Source: Bacteroidales bacterium
GTDB taxonomy: Bacteria > Bacteroidota > Bacteroidia > Bacteroidales > UBA932
Assembly: GCA_017934185.1 (NCBI GenBank)
Contig: JAGBJY010000060.1
Coordinates: forward strand, 1-64,000
Direction: 5' to 3'
DNA: 64,000 nucleotides
Part shown: positions 44,601-54,642 of the stretch, one piece after another
How the letters are laid out: every line of letters starts with the position of its first letter
Position numbering within the stretch: the stretch's first letter is position 1
Made by a program: the position numbers and the translations under genes
The notes under the pieces: model-generated
What the model was told of the DNA's origin: nothing
Database searches by the model: none
The model's input: the letters and a program-made list of their open reading frames with translations, nothing else

Positions 44601-46793
44601 ATGAAAATGCATTTCTTGCCGTACATTCTGCTTCTCAGTGTGCTGGCTGGATGTACTGCGGAGACAGACCGAAGCGGATGGACGTCCGGAGAAGGCGCTA
44701 TCCGGCTCTTCCTTTTGCAGGAGGCTCCGGAAACCAAAGCGGTATTGGAAAATCTTCCGTCCATTGAGGATTTCGAAGTGGAGATTTACAATGCAAAAGC
44801 TCTGCGCCTGTACCGCGAAACCTACTTGCAGGCAAAAGATGCCACCATCAAACTTAACGCCGGCAACTTCAGACTGGTAGCCCACCACGGAGACACTCTG
44901 GGGGCCGGTTTCAACAAGCCTTATTTCCTGGCCGAGAAAGAATTTACCGTACACGGCTTCGCAGAGAATGACGGCCAACCGGACCATGTGGAGGCCATCG
45001 CCCGCCTTTCCAATGTGCGGATGACCGTGCAGCAGGGGAGTAACCTCCGAGACAGCTACAAAGACGCTTACGTCGTGGTCCGTCACACCCGTTACACCCA
45101 GAAGCAGGTGAAGTTCATTCAAGCTGAAACCCGCTGCGGCTACATGCCTGGCGGTGACCTCTACCTGGAAGTGTACGCTCAGCTCTTCTCCGGTGAGTGG
45201 AAGTACTTCAAGAGTGATCCCGTGGCTTACCACCCCAACGACAACGTGACCTTTAACGTAGATGCCGCCGGACGTGATGGCGCCCTTACCGTCAATATCA
45301 ATGTAGACCGCAGCGTGGAGACCATTGACGTGGAGCAGACCATCGGCGAAGAGGCGCTTCCCGCCCGGCCCCCATATTTTGTGTACAACGGAGACAAGGG
45401 CGGTACCTACACTTATAGTGGCAACGCCGGTTTCGTTAAAACCGTCAGCGAAGCCATCCTTACCCTCAGTGCGGGCGCCAGCACAGGCATTGCGGGCGTG
45501 ATGCTGCATACGGAATCGGCCACTTTGAGTCTGCCGGAGGTAGATTTGGTATCGGTCTCCGGGTCCGAGAAGCAGCAGCTGGTCTCCGCCGGTCTGGACT
45601 GGCAGGCGGGTCCCGGCAGCAATCTCGGCTATGTAGATTTCAGCGGCGTTGTGAACCGGATGATGGCAAGCGGCGAGGAGGCATCGGCCACCTTCAGCCT
45701 TACCTTTACCGACGGCGTCGGGCAGCACGTGGAAGGCAGTTTCACGGTGGAAGTGAAGCCTTTCAAGGCCACGGTGATTATCCCCGAGGGGAATATCTGG
45801 GCCTGGAAGATGACCGGTGTCACCGCTACGGTGGCCGATGTAGAGGAGATTCCCTCCGACGTCACCCTGGGCCTGCAATGGAGTGCCGATGGCGGCGGCA
45901 GTTGGAGCTCGGAAAAAGCTTCCGTGTCGGTAAATGCTTCCACTGTCTCTTTCGGCGATATTCTGGGCTTGAGCCCGGCCACGGCCTATCTTTTCCGCGT
46001 GGTGCCTATGCACAGGGCCGACCGTGCCTCCGTCACTGCCGGCACCTTCACTACAGAAGCGGCCCAGCAAGTGGGAAACAGCGGATTTGAGGAGTATACT
46101 GTCCAAAGCTATACTACGCCTGTTACCTGGGCCAGTGACTTCAAAGTGACCTGGTGGCAGCTATACAACAATCCCGGGAATGCGTGGTGGGGTGTTAATG
46201 CACTACAGACCATTGAGACAAGCAGTGTGGCTACCGCCTACCAGGATTACAAAACCTACCCCTGTGTGGCTCTGTTTAATTCCGGATCCTACTCCGGGAA
46301 CAGTGTGATGCTGGCTACGGTTTATATCGGCAGTTCCGTAGCGTCGGAAGTTTTACATGGTGATACCAATTATCCCGGCGAAATCTTCATAGGAACGGCC
46401 AACAACAAAAACAAGGGCTCTTGGAACAAGACTTCCGAAGGGCATTCCTTTGCCAGCCGTCCTTCGGCCATGTCTTTCATGCATCGCTTCAATCCCAACG
46501 GGGCTGCATACTATGTGCTTGTGCAGGTGCTGGACGCCTCCGGAAATGTGATCGGAACCGGAGAGAAGAATGACGGAACGGCATCTGTGAATGCCTGGAC
46601 GCGGGTGAGTATTCCCATCAATTATACGGTGACAGACCGCAAGGCGTCACAGCTCCGTATCAGCATCCGTTCCTCCAAGAGTGGGGGAGAGGGTGCCCGC
46701 AAACTGTCGGATATCTCCACCCTTTCCGGTTCGCACAAGATTTACTGCGGCAACGCCCTTTACGTAGACAATGTGGAACTCCTTTATGAATAA
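44601..46793 (+). CDS. DUF4493 lipoprotein with C-terminal PCMD-like domain
   Basis: A 730-residue lipoprotein (LLLSVLAGC, Cys17). The N-terminal half (about 25-270) is of the DUF4493 type, related in style to fimbrillin/Mfa2-like domains (EDFEVEIYNAKALRLYRETY). A fibronectin-like middle follows (ATAYLFRVVPM), and the C-terminal 230 residues (GNSGFEEYTVQSYTTPVTW to CGNALYVDNVELLYE) match the putative carbohydrate-metabolism domain PCMD. First gene of a five-gene operon. Probably a surface-exposed structural or glycan-binding protein; function unproven. Confidence 0.78.
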   Translation: MKMHFLPYILLLSVLAGCTAETDRSGWTSGEGAIRLFLLQEAPETKAVLENLPSIEDFEVEIYNAKALRLYRETYLQAKDATIKLNAGNFRLVAHHGDTLGAGFNKPYFLAEKEFTVHGFAENDGQPDHVEAIARLSNVRMTVQQGSNLRDSYKDAYVVVRHTRYTQKQVKFIQAETRCGYMPGGDLYLEVYAQLFSGEWKYFKSDPVAYHPNDNVTFNVDAAGRDGALTVNINVDRSVETIDVEQTIGEEALPARPPYFVYNGDKGGTYTYSGNAGFVKTVSEAILTLSAGASTGIAGVMLHTESATLSLPEVDLVSVSGSEKQQLVSAGLDWQAGPGSNLGYVDFSGVVNRMMASGEEASATFSLTFTDGVGQHVEGSFTVEVKPFKATVIIPEGNIWAWKMTGVTATVADVEEIPSDVTLGLQWSADGGGSWSSEKASVSVNASTVSFGDILGLSPATAYLFRVVPMHRADRASVTAGTFTTEAAQQVGNSGFEEYTVQSYTTPVTWASDFKVTWWQLYNNPGNAWWGVNALQTIETSSVATAYQDYKTYPCVALFNSGSYSGNSVMLATVYIGSSVASEVLHGDTNYPGEIFIGTANNKNKGSWNKTSEGHSFASRPSAMSFMHRFNPNGAAYYVLVQVLDASGNVIGTGEKNDGTASVNAWTRVSIPINYTVTDRKASQLRISIRSSKSGGEGARKLSDISTLSGSHKIYCGNALYVDNVELLYE

Positions 46794-46802
46794 CAGAAGA
46801 AT

Positions 46803-48071
46803 ATGAAAAAACTACTATATATTGTTGCAGTCGCTGCCGTCGCAGCAGCCTGCACTGCTAAAAACGCGGAATCCGAAGGCACGGGCCTGCTGTCCCTGAC
46901 AGCTGCCAGGGAAGGCATCTATGCCGCCACCAAGGCCAATGATGTCCTGGCCGATTTTGTCGTAGACATTGTACGCCCCTCTGACGGGTGGACGAAACAC
47001 TTTGACCATTACATCGACATTCCCCAAACTGTATCCCTGGGCAGTGGCGATTACACCATTACCGTGGCTTCCCCCGAGAAGAGGGATGCCGCCTGGAACC
47101 TGCCGTACTACGAAGGTTCGGCCAGTTTTACTATCCGCGTAGACGAACTTACGCCGGTTAACGTGACGGCTACGCTCCAGAACATGAAGGTGAGTTTTGT
47201 CCTTACCGACAGCTTCAAAAGCGAGCTTACTTCCTACACCATCGTGGTGACCAACGCAAGCTCCTGGGATGCGGCCGATGCTGCCCAGAAGAGTCTTACC
47301 TGGGATTCCAAAACCGGTGATGTTGAACAGACGTCCGGTTATTTCTCTGTGGCGCCGCTCCGCGTAAAGGTGGACGGTTACCGCGCCATTGACCAGAGTG
47401 AGACCCATTCCGAACTCTTCATTTCCGAGGTCGCGGCTCAAGACCACCATATCATCACCCTGGACGCCCGGGTAACAGGCCAGTTGAACGGAATCAGCAT
47501 TACCATTGACCCTACAGTGAACGACCGTGAAAGCGATGTGGAAGTACCCGGCTGGGAGGAAGTCCCCGTAGATGGCGGAAACAATTCCGGTGATGACGAT
47601 CCTACTGACGAGCCCGGCAACCCTTCCATCGACCCGCAGCCTTCAACGGCCCCCACGATGACCTGGGAGGCCAATCCCACATTCGCCCCTACGCCCATTG
47701 CCTCCAACATGGATGTGGAAATAGCCATTGAAGTGTCGGAAGGCATCAAAGATTTTGTCGTGGATGTAGATTCCTACATTCTTGGTGAGACCATTGCCGC
47801 CCTGGCCGGCCAGACTTATACCTATAGCGCAGATACACCGTACACCATGGACTTAATCAATGATGAGGCTGTTATCACCGCATTGGGTGGAATGATTCCT
47901 GCCGGCGATGCCCTCAAAGACAAAACCCACGTGGACTTTTCGCTCTCCCAACTGGTCCCGCTCATCAATGTATATAGCCCTGAAAGCGGTTCCCAGCATA
48001 CCTTTACGCTGAAAGTAACTGACAAGAAGGGCCAGAGCCTGGAACAAGCTGTTGTATTCTATGCCGAGTAG
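46803..48071 (+). CDS. DUF4493 lipoprotein
   Basis: A 422-residue lipoprotein (AAVAAACTAK, Cys17) with a DUF4493 domain in its first 240 residues (ADFVVDIVRPSDGWTKHFDH, NMKVSFVLTDSFKSEL). An Asp/Pro-rich linker (DDDPTDEPGNPSIDPQP) leads to a C-terminal beta domain that lacks PCMD features. It lies 9 bp after the first operon gene and 4 bp before the next. Confidence 0.75.
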   Translation: MKKLLYIVAVAAVAAACTAKNAESEGTGLLSLTAAREGIYAATKANDVLADFVVDIVRPSDGWTKHFDHYIDIPQTVSLGSGDYTITVASPEKRDAAWNLPYYEGSASFTIRVDELTPVNVTATLQNMKVSFVLTDSFKSELTSYTIVVTNASSWDAADAAQKSLTWDSKTGDVEQTSGYFSVAPLRVKVDGYRAIDQSETHSELFISEVAAQDHHIITLDARVTGQLNGISITIDPTVNDRESDVEVPGWEEVPVDGGNNSGDDDPTDEPGNPSIDPQPSTAPTMTWEANPTFAPTPIASNMDVEIAIEVSEGIKDFVVDVDSYILGETIAALAGQTYTYSADTPYTMDLINDEAVITALGGMIPAGDALKDKTHVDFSLSQLVPLINVYSPESGSQHTFTLKVTDKKGQSLEQAVVFYAE

Positions 48072-48075
48072 TAAG

Positions 48076-50229
48076 ATGAAAACCAAGTATTGCCTGCTGG
48101 TGCTCTTGGCGCTGGCTGCCTGTTCGCGGGAAGCGGACCGGCAGGAGGGCAAGGGGTACTTGACCGTCCGGCTGGGGGCAGACCTGGCGGTGACCCCGGT
48201 GGTGAAGAGTGAAGAGGCCGGCGAACCCGACCCGGAGTTCTCACTGGAAATCATCCCCAAGGCTGGCGGCGAGACTGTTCAGGTGAGCGATTACCGTACG
48301 TTAGGTAGCGAGCCCTTGGTATTGCCCACAGGAGACTATACCGTCAAGGCCGTCTCGGGGCCGGATGCAGACATGAGTTGGGATGAGCCCCGCTATGAAG
48401 GAGATGAGCAAGTGACCATTCTGCCCGACCGTCTTAGCGAGGTTGGCATCACAGCCACGCTGGCCCGTACCATGATTACGGTGGAATTTGCCCCCAATAT
48501 GGCCGACTTCTTTGGTGAATACCGTGTTTCCGTGGCCAATGAAAACGGAAAAGCCCTTGTGTTCAGCAAGGGAAACGACAACCTTACTAAGAAGGGTTAT
48601 CTGGCGGCCTCGGCTCTGGAATGGGACCTTTATATGAAGAATACGCAGGGGACGGAATACCGGGTAGGGCCTGTGTCCATTGAAAACGTCAAAATGCGGC
48701 AGCACTATCACTTCAAGTTCAGTCTGGACCAGACGCGCACCGCAGCCGGTTCTTCGCTTCTGCGCGTAGTGGTGGATGACTCTCTGAACGAGAAGTACTA
48801 TGAACTCCCCTTGGATTTCTCCGGGGAAGGCGCCCCTTCCATAAGCGGACAGGATTTCGCCCTGGCCGACGGCATTTCCGTAAAAAAGGGCGACAGCGAA
48901 AGTCACAACGTAGTGAACTTCAGAGCGCCCTTAGGCATGAAATCCCTTACGCTGAGCCACAGCAGCGAAACCCTCATGGCGGCCGGCCTTCCGCAGTTCG
49001 TGGAGTTGGTGGATGCGTCATCGGCCCTTCGTGCCCATCTTGAGGGCAAGGGACTCAGCGTTCCTTCCTTGAACTATGGTGCTACGGAGGCGGCTATTGA
49101 CTTCGGACCTTTCCTTTCCGCCCTGCCGATGGGAGATTACTATCTCTCCCTGGACCTGATTGATACCCGCAACCGCTACAGCGCCGCAACGGTAGTGCTC
49201 TCGGTAACCTCACCGGTGGATGCGGAGGCCACTTCTGTGGAGCCCTGGGCCGGATTTGCCATCCTGCATGGCCGCTGGTTCACCGACGGGCGTCCGTCCG
49301 GTCTTCGTTTCCAGTGGAAGAAAGCCGATGAAAGCCAGTGGAAAGACTATGCGGGAAGCGTCAGTTACAATGATGCATCGGCCACTTTCAGTACAGAACT
49401 TTACGGCCTGCAGGGCGCTACGGCCTATATGTTCCGCGTCAAGACCGACAAGGAAGAGGAAACGCGGGTCGTGAATTTTACCACGGCGGCCGCCGGCACC
49501 ATTCCCAACCTGAACTTCGACGATTGGTATAAGGATGGAAGCGCCTGGTATCCGGGAGCCGGCAGTTCCAGCCGCGTATGGGACTCTGCCAACGGCGGGA
49601 CAGCCAGCTTCGGCACTGTGCCCACCACCCCGGAGGAGTCGGATGTGGTGCGTGGCAAAGCCGCCCGTCTGGAAAGTACGTCGGTGACGGTGGTCGTGAT
49701 TACTAAATTCGCTGCCGGAAACATCTATATCGGCGATTTTGTGAAAGTGTCCGGCGTGGGCGCGGAATTGGACTGGGGAATTCCGTTCTCTTCCCGCCCG
49801 GTGGCCCTCCACGGTTACTATAAGTACAGCCCCAAGGCCATCGACTTTGTTGAGGATCCCTACAAAGGCAAAAAGGGCGAGACGGACGCCTGCTCCATCA
49901 AAATGTACCTCTGTGACTGGAGCGCCAAGTTCCGGGTGAATACCTCCAATAAGGTGTTCCTTCAGGATGATGACCCTTCCATCATTGCCATGTGCGACTT
50001 TACCTCCAATGTGGCCACCGACGGTTATGTGGAGTTCACCTTTCCACTGCAGTACCGCGACGCCCGTACGCCCAAGTACGTGGTAATTGTAGGGGCGGCC
50101 TCCCGTTTGGGCGACTATTTCACCGGCGGCAAAGGCTCCACCCTCTGGCTGGACGAATTCTCGCTGGTGTACGATGCAGGGGAACTCTCCGAAGAAGACC
50201 GCCAGCTTGTCGGTTACCGCAATCTTTAG
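48076..50229 (+). CDS. DUF4493 lipoprotein with C-terminal PCMD domain
   Basis: A 717-residue lipoprotein (LLALAACSR, Cys16) built like the product of 44601-46793: DUF4493 (about 20-245), a middle Ig/fibronectin-like part (ATAYMFRVKTD) and a C-terminal PCMD (about 475-707; LNFDDWYKDGSAWYPGAG and DYFTGGKGSTLWLDEFSLVYD). The PCMD end is nearly the same as that of the 50978-52567 product, so the two arose by duplication. ATG 48076 is used; an upstream ATG at 48061 overlaps the previous gene. Confidence 0.78.
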   Translation: MKTKYCLLVLLALAACSREADRQEGKGYLTVRLGADLAVTPVVKSEEAGEPDPEFSLEIIPKAGGETVQVSDYRTLGSEPLVLPTGDYTVKAVSGPDADMSWDEPRYEGDEQVTILPDRLSEVGITATLARTMITVEFAPNMADFFGEYRVSVANENGKALVFSKGNDNLTKKGYLAASALEWDLYMKNTQGTEYRVGPVSIENVKMRQHYHFKFSLDQTRTAAGSSLLRVVVDDSLNEKYYELPLDFSGEGAPSISGQDFALADGISVKKGDSESHNVVNFRAPLGMKSLTLSHSSETLMAAGLPQFVELVDASSALRAHLEGKGLSVPSLNYGATEAAIDFGPFLSALPMGDYYLSLDLIDTRNRYSAATVVLSVTSPVDAEATSVEPWAGFAILHGRWFTDGRPSGLRFQWKKADESQWKDYAGSVSYNDASATFSTELYGLQGATAYMFRVKTDKEEETRVVNFTTAAAGTIPNLNFDDWYKDGSAWYPGAGSSSRVWDSANGGTASFGTVPTTPEESDVVRGKAARLESTSVTVVVITKFAAGNIYIGDFVKVSGVGAELDWGIPFSSRPVALHGYYKYSPKAIDFVEDPYKGKKGETDACSIKMYLCDWSAKFRVNTSNKVFLQDDDPSIIAMCDFTSNVATDGYVEFTFPLQYRDARTPKYVVIVGAASRLGDYFTGGKGSTLWLDEFSLVYDAGELSEEDRQLVGYRNL

Positions 50230-50231
50230 GC

Positions 50232-50984
50232 TTGAAAAGACTTTTCATACTGCTTCTGGCCGCCTGTCTCGCCGCTGAGGGACAGGCCCAGGAGAAGTTT
50301 ACCCGTGGCTTTGAAGGGAAGAACAAGGTTTTCATCCCGAAAGGGAGTTTCGGGGGTGGCCTCAGCGCTTCGTGGCGCAAGTACTCGCTGGGTGATGACG
50401 AAGGTTACACCGTATTGTCCAAATACTTGGGAGACCTGAAAGGCGGTTACCGAACCATCGGCGTAGCACCTTCCTTCGAGTTTTTTTGGGCTGAAAACTT
50501 GAGCGTTGTGGCCCGCTTCGAGTATTCCTGGCTTGGAGTGGATCTGGACAATGCCTCACTCCATCTTTCCGAAGACCTGGGCCTGAGCATCAGCGGGCAG
50601 CACTACAAGCGGCAGTCCTATGCACTGGCTACCGGTGTCCGTTACTATGTGCCGTTTATGGGCAGCCGGATTTTCGGCTGGTTCGTGGAAGGGACATTGA
50701 ATGGCGGTTACGTGCAAAGCATGCTATACGAGTATGCCGAAGGCTTGAAGCAGGGAACCTATGGTGACAACTGGAAGCTGGCGCTGCGGGTAGACCCGGG
50801 CATCTGCTTCTTTGTACACGAGAATTTTGACTTCGAGGTGTCCGTTGGCCTCATGGATATTACCTGGAAACTGAACCGCCAGAACGAGAATCAGGTGAAA
50901 AATAGCTCTGGAAGCAGCTTGGGAACAGGCTTGAACATCGACCTTTTGGCCATCCGCTTCGGCGCTCACGTCTATCTATGGTAA
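50232..50984 (+). CDS. Outer-membrane beta-barrel protein of the surface operon
   Basis: A 250-residue barrel. The TTG start at 50232 gives signal peptide MKRLFILLLAACLAAEGQAQ. The mature part has strands ending in an aromatic (FGAHVYLW). The motif RGFEGKNKVFIPKGSFGGG at the start is not from a family I recognise. Set between PCMD lipoproteins with 2-bp and overlapping junctions, it could anchor or export them, inferred from position only. Confidence 0.7.
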   Translation: MKRLFILLLAACLAAEGQAQEKFTRGFEGKNKVFIPKGSFGGGLSASWRKYSLGDDEGYTVLSKYLGDLKGGYRTIGVAPSFEFFWAENLSVVARFEYSWLGVDLDNASLHLSEDLGLSISGQHYKRQSYALATGVRYYVPFMGSRIFGWFVEGTLNGGYVQSMLYEYAEGLKQGTYGDNWKLALRVDPGICFFVHENFDFEVSVGLMDITWKLNRQNENQVKNSSGSSLGTGLNIDLLAIRFGAHVYLW

Positions 50985-52567
50985 AGCGGTGGATAAAAAT
51001 AGCCCTGTGCGGGATGCTGGCCGCAAGCTGCGCCTTCCCCAACGACCTGGATTACCCCCTGGTGGCTGGGTCTATCGTGTCACTGGATTTGGACGGGGCC
51101 AAGGAGGTTCTCATCAATGCCGGCAACCGTGAAGTTTCAGTAGTTTTGGAAGAATGGGCCGATGCGGGGCATGTGAAAGTGCGGACTTGCACCCTGTCGG
51201 AAATGACCACTTGTGATGAGATAGGGGAGTGGCTGGACCTTTCCCAACCGAAGAAAGTGATGCTGCACACCTACCAGGACTATGAATGGACTATTCGTGC
51301 CTCGCAACCTATAGAAAGATATGTGCGATGCACTGGGCAGGCCCAGGAAGCCAAGTTCAACCTGGAGACCAGGCATGTTTATGTTTATCTTCCTGATACA
51401 CATCCGCTTACGGAAGTTACTATTGAGGATATGAAGCTGGAACCGGAGGGCTCCCGCATCCTGAGCACAACGGGATATGAGAGCAATCTGGGTCACCTCA
51501 CCCTCACCACCCGTGCGGTTTCCTTTCCCATGACGCTGGACTGCGTGACGGAGCGAAGCTTCTTTGTGGAATGGAACGACAGTGTGATTGAATGGCATTT
51601 CAAGGCCCTGCAGCTCACGGTTGCGGCCACGGTGAGTGAAGTGGACGCCCATTGCTACTCCGCCATTATCCGTGGTGTGTTCGCTTCCGGCAGTGCCAAC
51701 GCTGCTGTGGAATACAGGAAGGCCGCTGCTGTGGAATGGATTCAGGCCACGGATGTTACCTTGGCGGGAGTGGGTATTACGGCCCGCCTCACCCGCTTGT
51801 CTCCCGGAACGGCATACGAGTGCCGGGTACGTGACGGGGAGGAAGTATCGGCCAGCGTGCCTTTCCAGACGCAGGAACCGGAGCAGCCTGCCAACTTGAG
51901 CTTCGATGCATGGCATGCCAATGAAAAGGTGTGGAACCCTTGGGAAGCCGGTGGAGTCCAGGTGTGGGATTCAGCCAACAAGGCAACGGCATCCTTTACC
52001 GGCAGTGCCACTACGCCCGAGGAAAACTTTGTGGCGGTGGCTGGTCCAGGTAAGCGGGCCTGCAGGATGGAGAGTAGTTTTGCCGTGGTGAAATTCGCCG
52101 CCGGCAGCGTATTCACGGGACAGTTCGTCAAATTGCAGGGTCTGGGTGCCGAACTGGCCTGGGGCATCCCGTTCACGGGGAAGCCCGTTTCCCTGAAAGG
52201 CTATGCCGCCTACAAGACCACGCCTATTACCGATACTGATGACGCCCATGCCGGCCTCATGGGACAGCCTGACACCGGGCACATCCTGGTGGCCCTTACC
52301 GACTGGGATGAACAGTTCCATGTGGTGAGTTCTACAGGCATATATGTGGACTTTGACAACGACCCTGCCATTATTGCATTCGGCCGATGCGCCTTTTCCG
52401 AGACTACCGGCCAGTATGTGCCTTTTGACATTCCGCTGGAGTATCGCAGTAGTCGGGCCCCAAAATTCTTGGTGATAGTGGCTTCTTCCAGTGCCCTTGG
52501 CGACTACTTTACCGGCGGACGTGGCAGCACCCTATGGGTAGACGAGTTTGAGTTGGTATACGATTGA
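50978..52567 (+). CDS. PCMD-domain lipoprotein
   Basis: A 529-residue lipoprotein (MLAASCAFPN, Cys18), 7-bp overlap with the barrel gene. The N-terminal 190 residues differ from DUF4493 (a DUF5119-like fimbrillin-related fold is possible), a fibronectin-like segment follows (GTAYECRVRDGE), and the C-terminal 230 residues are PCMD (LSFDAWHANEKVWNPWEAGG, DYFTGGRGSTLWVDEFELVYD). Last gene of the operon. Confidence 0.78.
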   Translation: MVKRWIKIALCGMLAASCAFPNDLDYPLVAGSIVSLDLDGAKEVLINAGNREVSVVLEEWADAGHVKVRTCTLSEMTTCDEIGEWLDLSQPKKVMLHTYQDYEWTIRASQPIERYVRCTGQAQEAKFNLETRHVYVYLPDTHPLTEVTIEDMKLEPEGSRILSTTGYESNLGHLTLTTRAVSFPMTLDCVTERSFFVEWNDSVIEWHFKALQLTVAATVSEVDAHCYSAIIRGVFASGSANAAVEYRKAAAVEWIQATDVTLAGVGITARLTRLSPGTAYECRVRDGEEVSASVPFQTQEPEQPANLSFDAWHANEKVWNPWEAGGVQVWDSANKATASFTGSATTPEENFVAVAGPGKRACRMESSFAVVKFAAGSVFTGQFVKLQGLGAELAWGIPFTGKPVSLKGYAAYKTTPITDTDDAHAGLMGQPDTGHILVALTDWDEQFHVVSSTGIYVDFDNDPAIIAFGRCAFSETTGQYVPFDIPLEYRSSRAPKFLVIVASSSALGDYFTGGRGSTLWVDEFELVYD

Positions 52568-52586
52568 CAGGGAGTTCTCTGCCCTC

Positions 52587-52907
52587 TTATACCATTTTAA
52601 GTCCCACGACGGAGGCAATCAGGGTAAAAATGAAAAACAGCCGCCAGAAGCTCGCCGGCTCTTTGAATACCAGGATGCCGATAAGGACGGTTCCTACGGC
52701 GCCTATGCCTGTCCAGACCGGATAGGCTGTGCCTAGAGGAATGGTCTTGGTGGCTTTGGCAAGAAATACCATACTGAGGGCATATAGAAGTACAAAGACT
52801 GCGTACCATGCGATAGCCGCTTTGCCCGTTGCCAGATTAGCCTTCCCCAGGCAGAAGGTGAACCCACATTCACAAAGTCCTGCGACAATAAGAATGATCC
52901 AATTCAT
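52587..52907 (-). CDS. Small multidrug resistance (SMR) family transporter
   Basis: A 106-residue four-helix membrane protein of the QacE/SugE type. It has the essential helix-1 Glu (GLCECGFTF, Glu13), the KTIPLGTAYPVWTGIGAVG stretch typical of SMR pumps, and a fourth helix LFFIFTLIASVVGLKMV. Members export quaternary cations or guanidinium as antiparallel dimers. This is the intact partner of the broken copy at 30452-30687. ATG 52907 matches the start of that copy. Confidence 0.9.
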   Translation of the reverse strand: MNWIILIVAGLCECGFTFCLGKANLATGKAAIAWYAVFVLLYALSMVFLAKATKTIPLGTAYPVWTGIGAVGTVLIGILVFKEPASFWRLFFIFTLIASVVGLKMV

Positions 52908-53384
52908 AAGAAATCGGTTGTCCCTTCCGAGGGCTGCAGCTATTCCCGGCGTCTCCTTCTGAGGGTGTACAAAGATACTTCTTTTGTGCCATTTCTGCAA
53001 AGCCAACCTAACATCGGCCTAAGCGTTTCGGGATATCTTGATGCCGTTTTCCGGATAATTGCCACGCACTAGTTGCTTGACGGAAGAAGAATGTATGCCA
53101 AAACTGTTTGTGAATAAAGAAAAAGTTCCTATATTTGGAAATAGCGATTCTACGGATTCGCTGATTTCTGGGCTGGCGATTTTTCGTCAGCCCTCCGTAT
53201 TATACTTATTGAAAACTACGGATAATGAGACACATACATACTGTCGTGGCCTACTTTTCAATGACAATGCCATTGAGCTGCTGGAACGGGGCAATTCCGG
53301 AAAAAACTGTATCTTTGCACCCGCAATCGTCATTGCAAAGCTTGGTAGAGCTGAAAGTCTCCATTGGATTTAAAAACTTTTATT
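52908..53384 (+). promoter_or_regulatory. Intergenic region with MFS promoter at 53310-53317
   Basis: TATCTTTG at 53310-53317 is a likely -7 element, leaving a leader of about 63 nt before ATG 53385. The rest of this 477-bp stretch shows no convincing gene or strong hairpin; it may hold upstream regulatory sites or eroded sequence. Confidence 0.45.
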
Positions 53385-54515
53385 ATGAAGAACAGGAGAC
53401 TGCTTTACACCATTCTCTCCATCAGTTTGTTAACCGTTATGGCCGGGGCTGCGATTGCCCCTGCGCTGGGCGTTATCAGTAAGCATTTTGCCGGGCAGAG
53501 CCCTCTGCTTGTCCAACTTATCGTGAGCCTCCCGGCTCTGTTTATCATCCTGACGAATCTGGTATTTCCGCTGCTGTGCCGTTTGATGAAAACGCGCACG
53601 CTGGCCCTGGCGGGCCTGTCGCTCTATGTCCTTGCGGGCGCAGGAGCATTTTTTGTAGATAACATCTGGGTGCTGCTTGTATTTAGGGCACTCATGGGAG
53701 TGAGCGTAGGAATGATTATGCCGCTGTCCACCGGACTGCTGGCTTATTACTTCCCTCCGGAAGAGCAAGCTGGCCTTATGGGCCTTTCTGCAGCCATGAA
53801 CCAGATGGGAGGCGTTGTGGCAACATTCCTCGCCGGGTTACTTGCTTCTGTAAGTTGGAATTATGCTTTCCTGGTGTACCTGCTGGGATTGTTTGCAATA
53901 ATCCTTGTAGCGCTGTTCCTTCCCAATGAGCGCCTTTCCGGGCGCGGAGGGGTATCCCTCTCGCTGCTCAAGCGTTTCCACCCATCGGTAGTGGGAATGT
54001 TTCTTGTGATGGTCCTGTTCTTCATCTATCCCACCAACTTCGCGCTTACGGCATCGGCCTCCTTGAGCGAGATGGGTGTGACGCTGGTGATGGTGGGACT
54101 GGATGTGGTAGCCTTCCTCGTAGGGTTGGTATTCGGCGCCCTGATGAAACGCTTTGCCTCACAGATGAAGTATGCTGCACCCCTTGGCTTTATGGCCGGA
54201 TACCTATGCCTTGCTGCAGGAAGCAGCATCGTCTCTCTGCTGCTTGGCTCTGCCTTGATTGGCATCGCCAACGGCATAGGCGTTCCTTATCTGAACACCA
54301 TCGGCTCGGTAAAAGCGGGGAAGGAAGCCGCTACAACGGTGATGCCGCTGCTCTCGGCCGCACTTTATCTGGGTCAGTTCCTTTCTCCTCTCATCGTGTC
54401 ACCGACTGCTGACCTGCTGCACGTATCACCTTATCTGGTGGGCGCCGGAATTGCAGTTATCTATCTCCTGCAGGCCATACTAACCCGAAAACAGCAGATG
54501 CTTCCGCGAATATGA
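53385..54515 (+). CDS. Major facilitator superfamily transporter
   Basis: A 376-residue, 12-helix MFS protein, drug:proton antiporter style: VFRALMGVSVGMIMPLSTGL resembles the helix-4/5 signature near residues 98-117, and a short loop with a basic motif (RLMKTRTLALAGLS) follows helix 2. The substrate is unknown. It stands alone with its own promoter and small terminator. Confidence 0.85.
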   Translation: MKNRRLLYTILSISLLTVMAGAAIAPALGVISKHFAGQSPLLVQLIVSLPALFIILTNLVFPLLCRLMKTRTLALAGLSLYVLAGAGAFFVDNIWVLLVFRALMGVSVGMIMPLSTGLLAYYFPPEEQAGLMGLSAAMNQMGGVVATFLAGLLASVSWNYAFLVYLLGLFAIILVALFLPNERLSGRGGVSLSLLKRFHPSVVGMFLVMVLFFIYPTNFALTASASLSEMGVTLVMVGLDVVAFLVGLVFGALMKRFASQMKYAAPLGFMAGYLCLAAGSSIVSLLLGSALIGIANGIGVPYLNTIGSVKAGKEAATTVMPLLSAALYLGQFLSPLIVSPTADLLHVSPYLVGAGIAVIYLLQAILTRKQQMLPRI

Positions 54516-54520
54516 GAGCC

Positions 54521-54538
54521 TGTCCCCCGGACATTTTT
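54521..54538 (+). terminator. Short terminator-like hairpin after the MFS gene
   Basis: TGTCC, loop CCC, GGACA followed by TTTTT. The stem is only 5 bp but carries a T-run, 6 bases after the stop. Confidence 0.45.
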
Positions 54539-54642
54539 GTCAAAATTTCGCACGATTCTGCTATATCGGTAAAATTCCGGAAATATTGATAACAGCCATT
54601 TTCGGGAATCTGAGTGGAAGATTACCCTTTTTAGAATGCACA

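Noticed and set aside
53059..53373. 104-codon plus-strand frame before the MFS gene
   Set aside because: No recognisable domain, and the MFS promoter (-7 at 53310) lies inside it.
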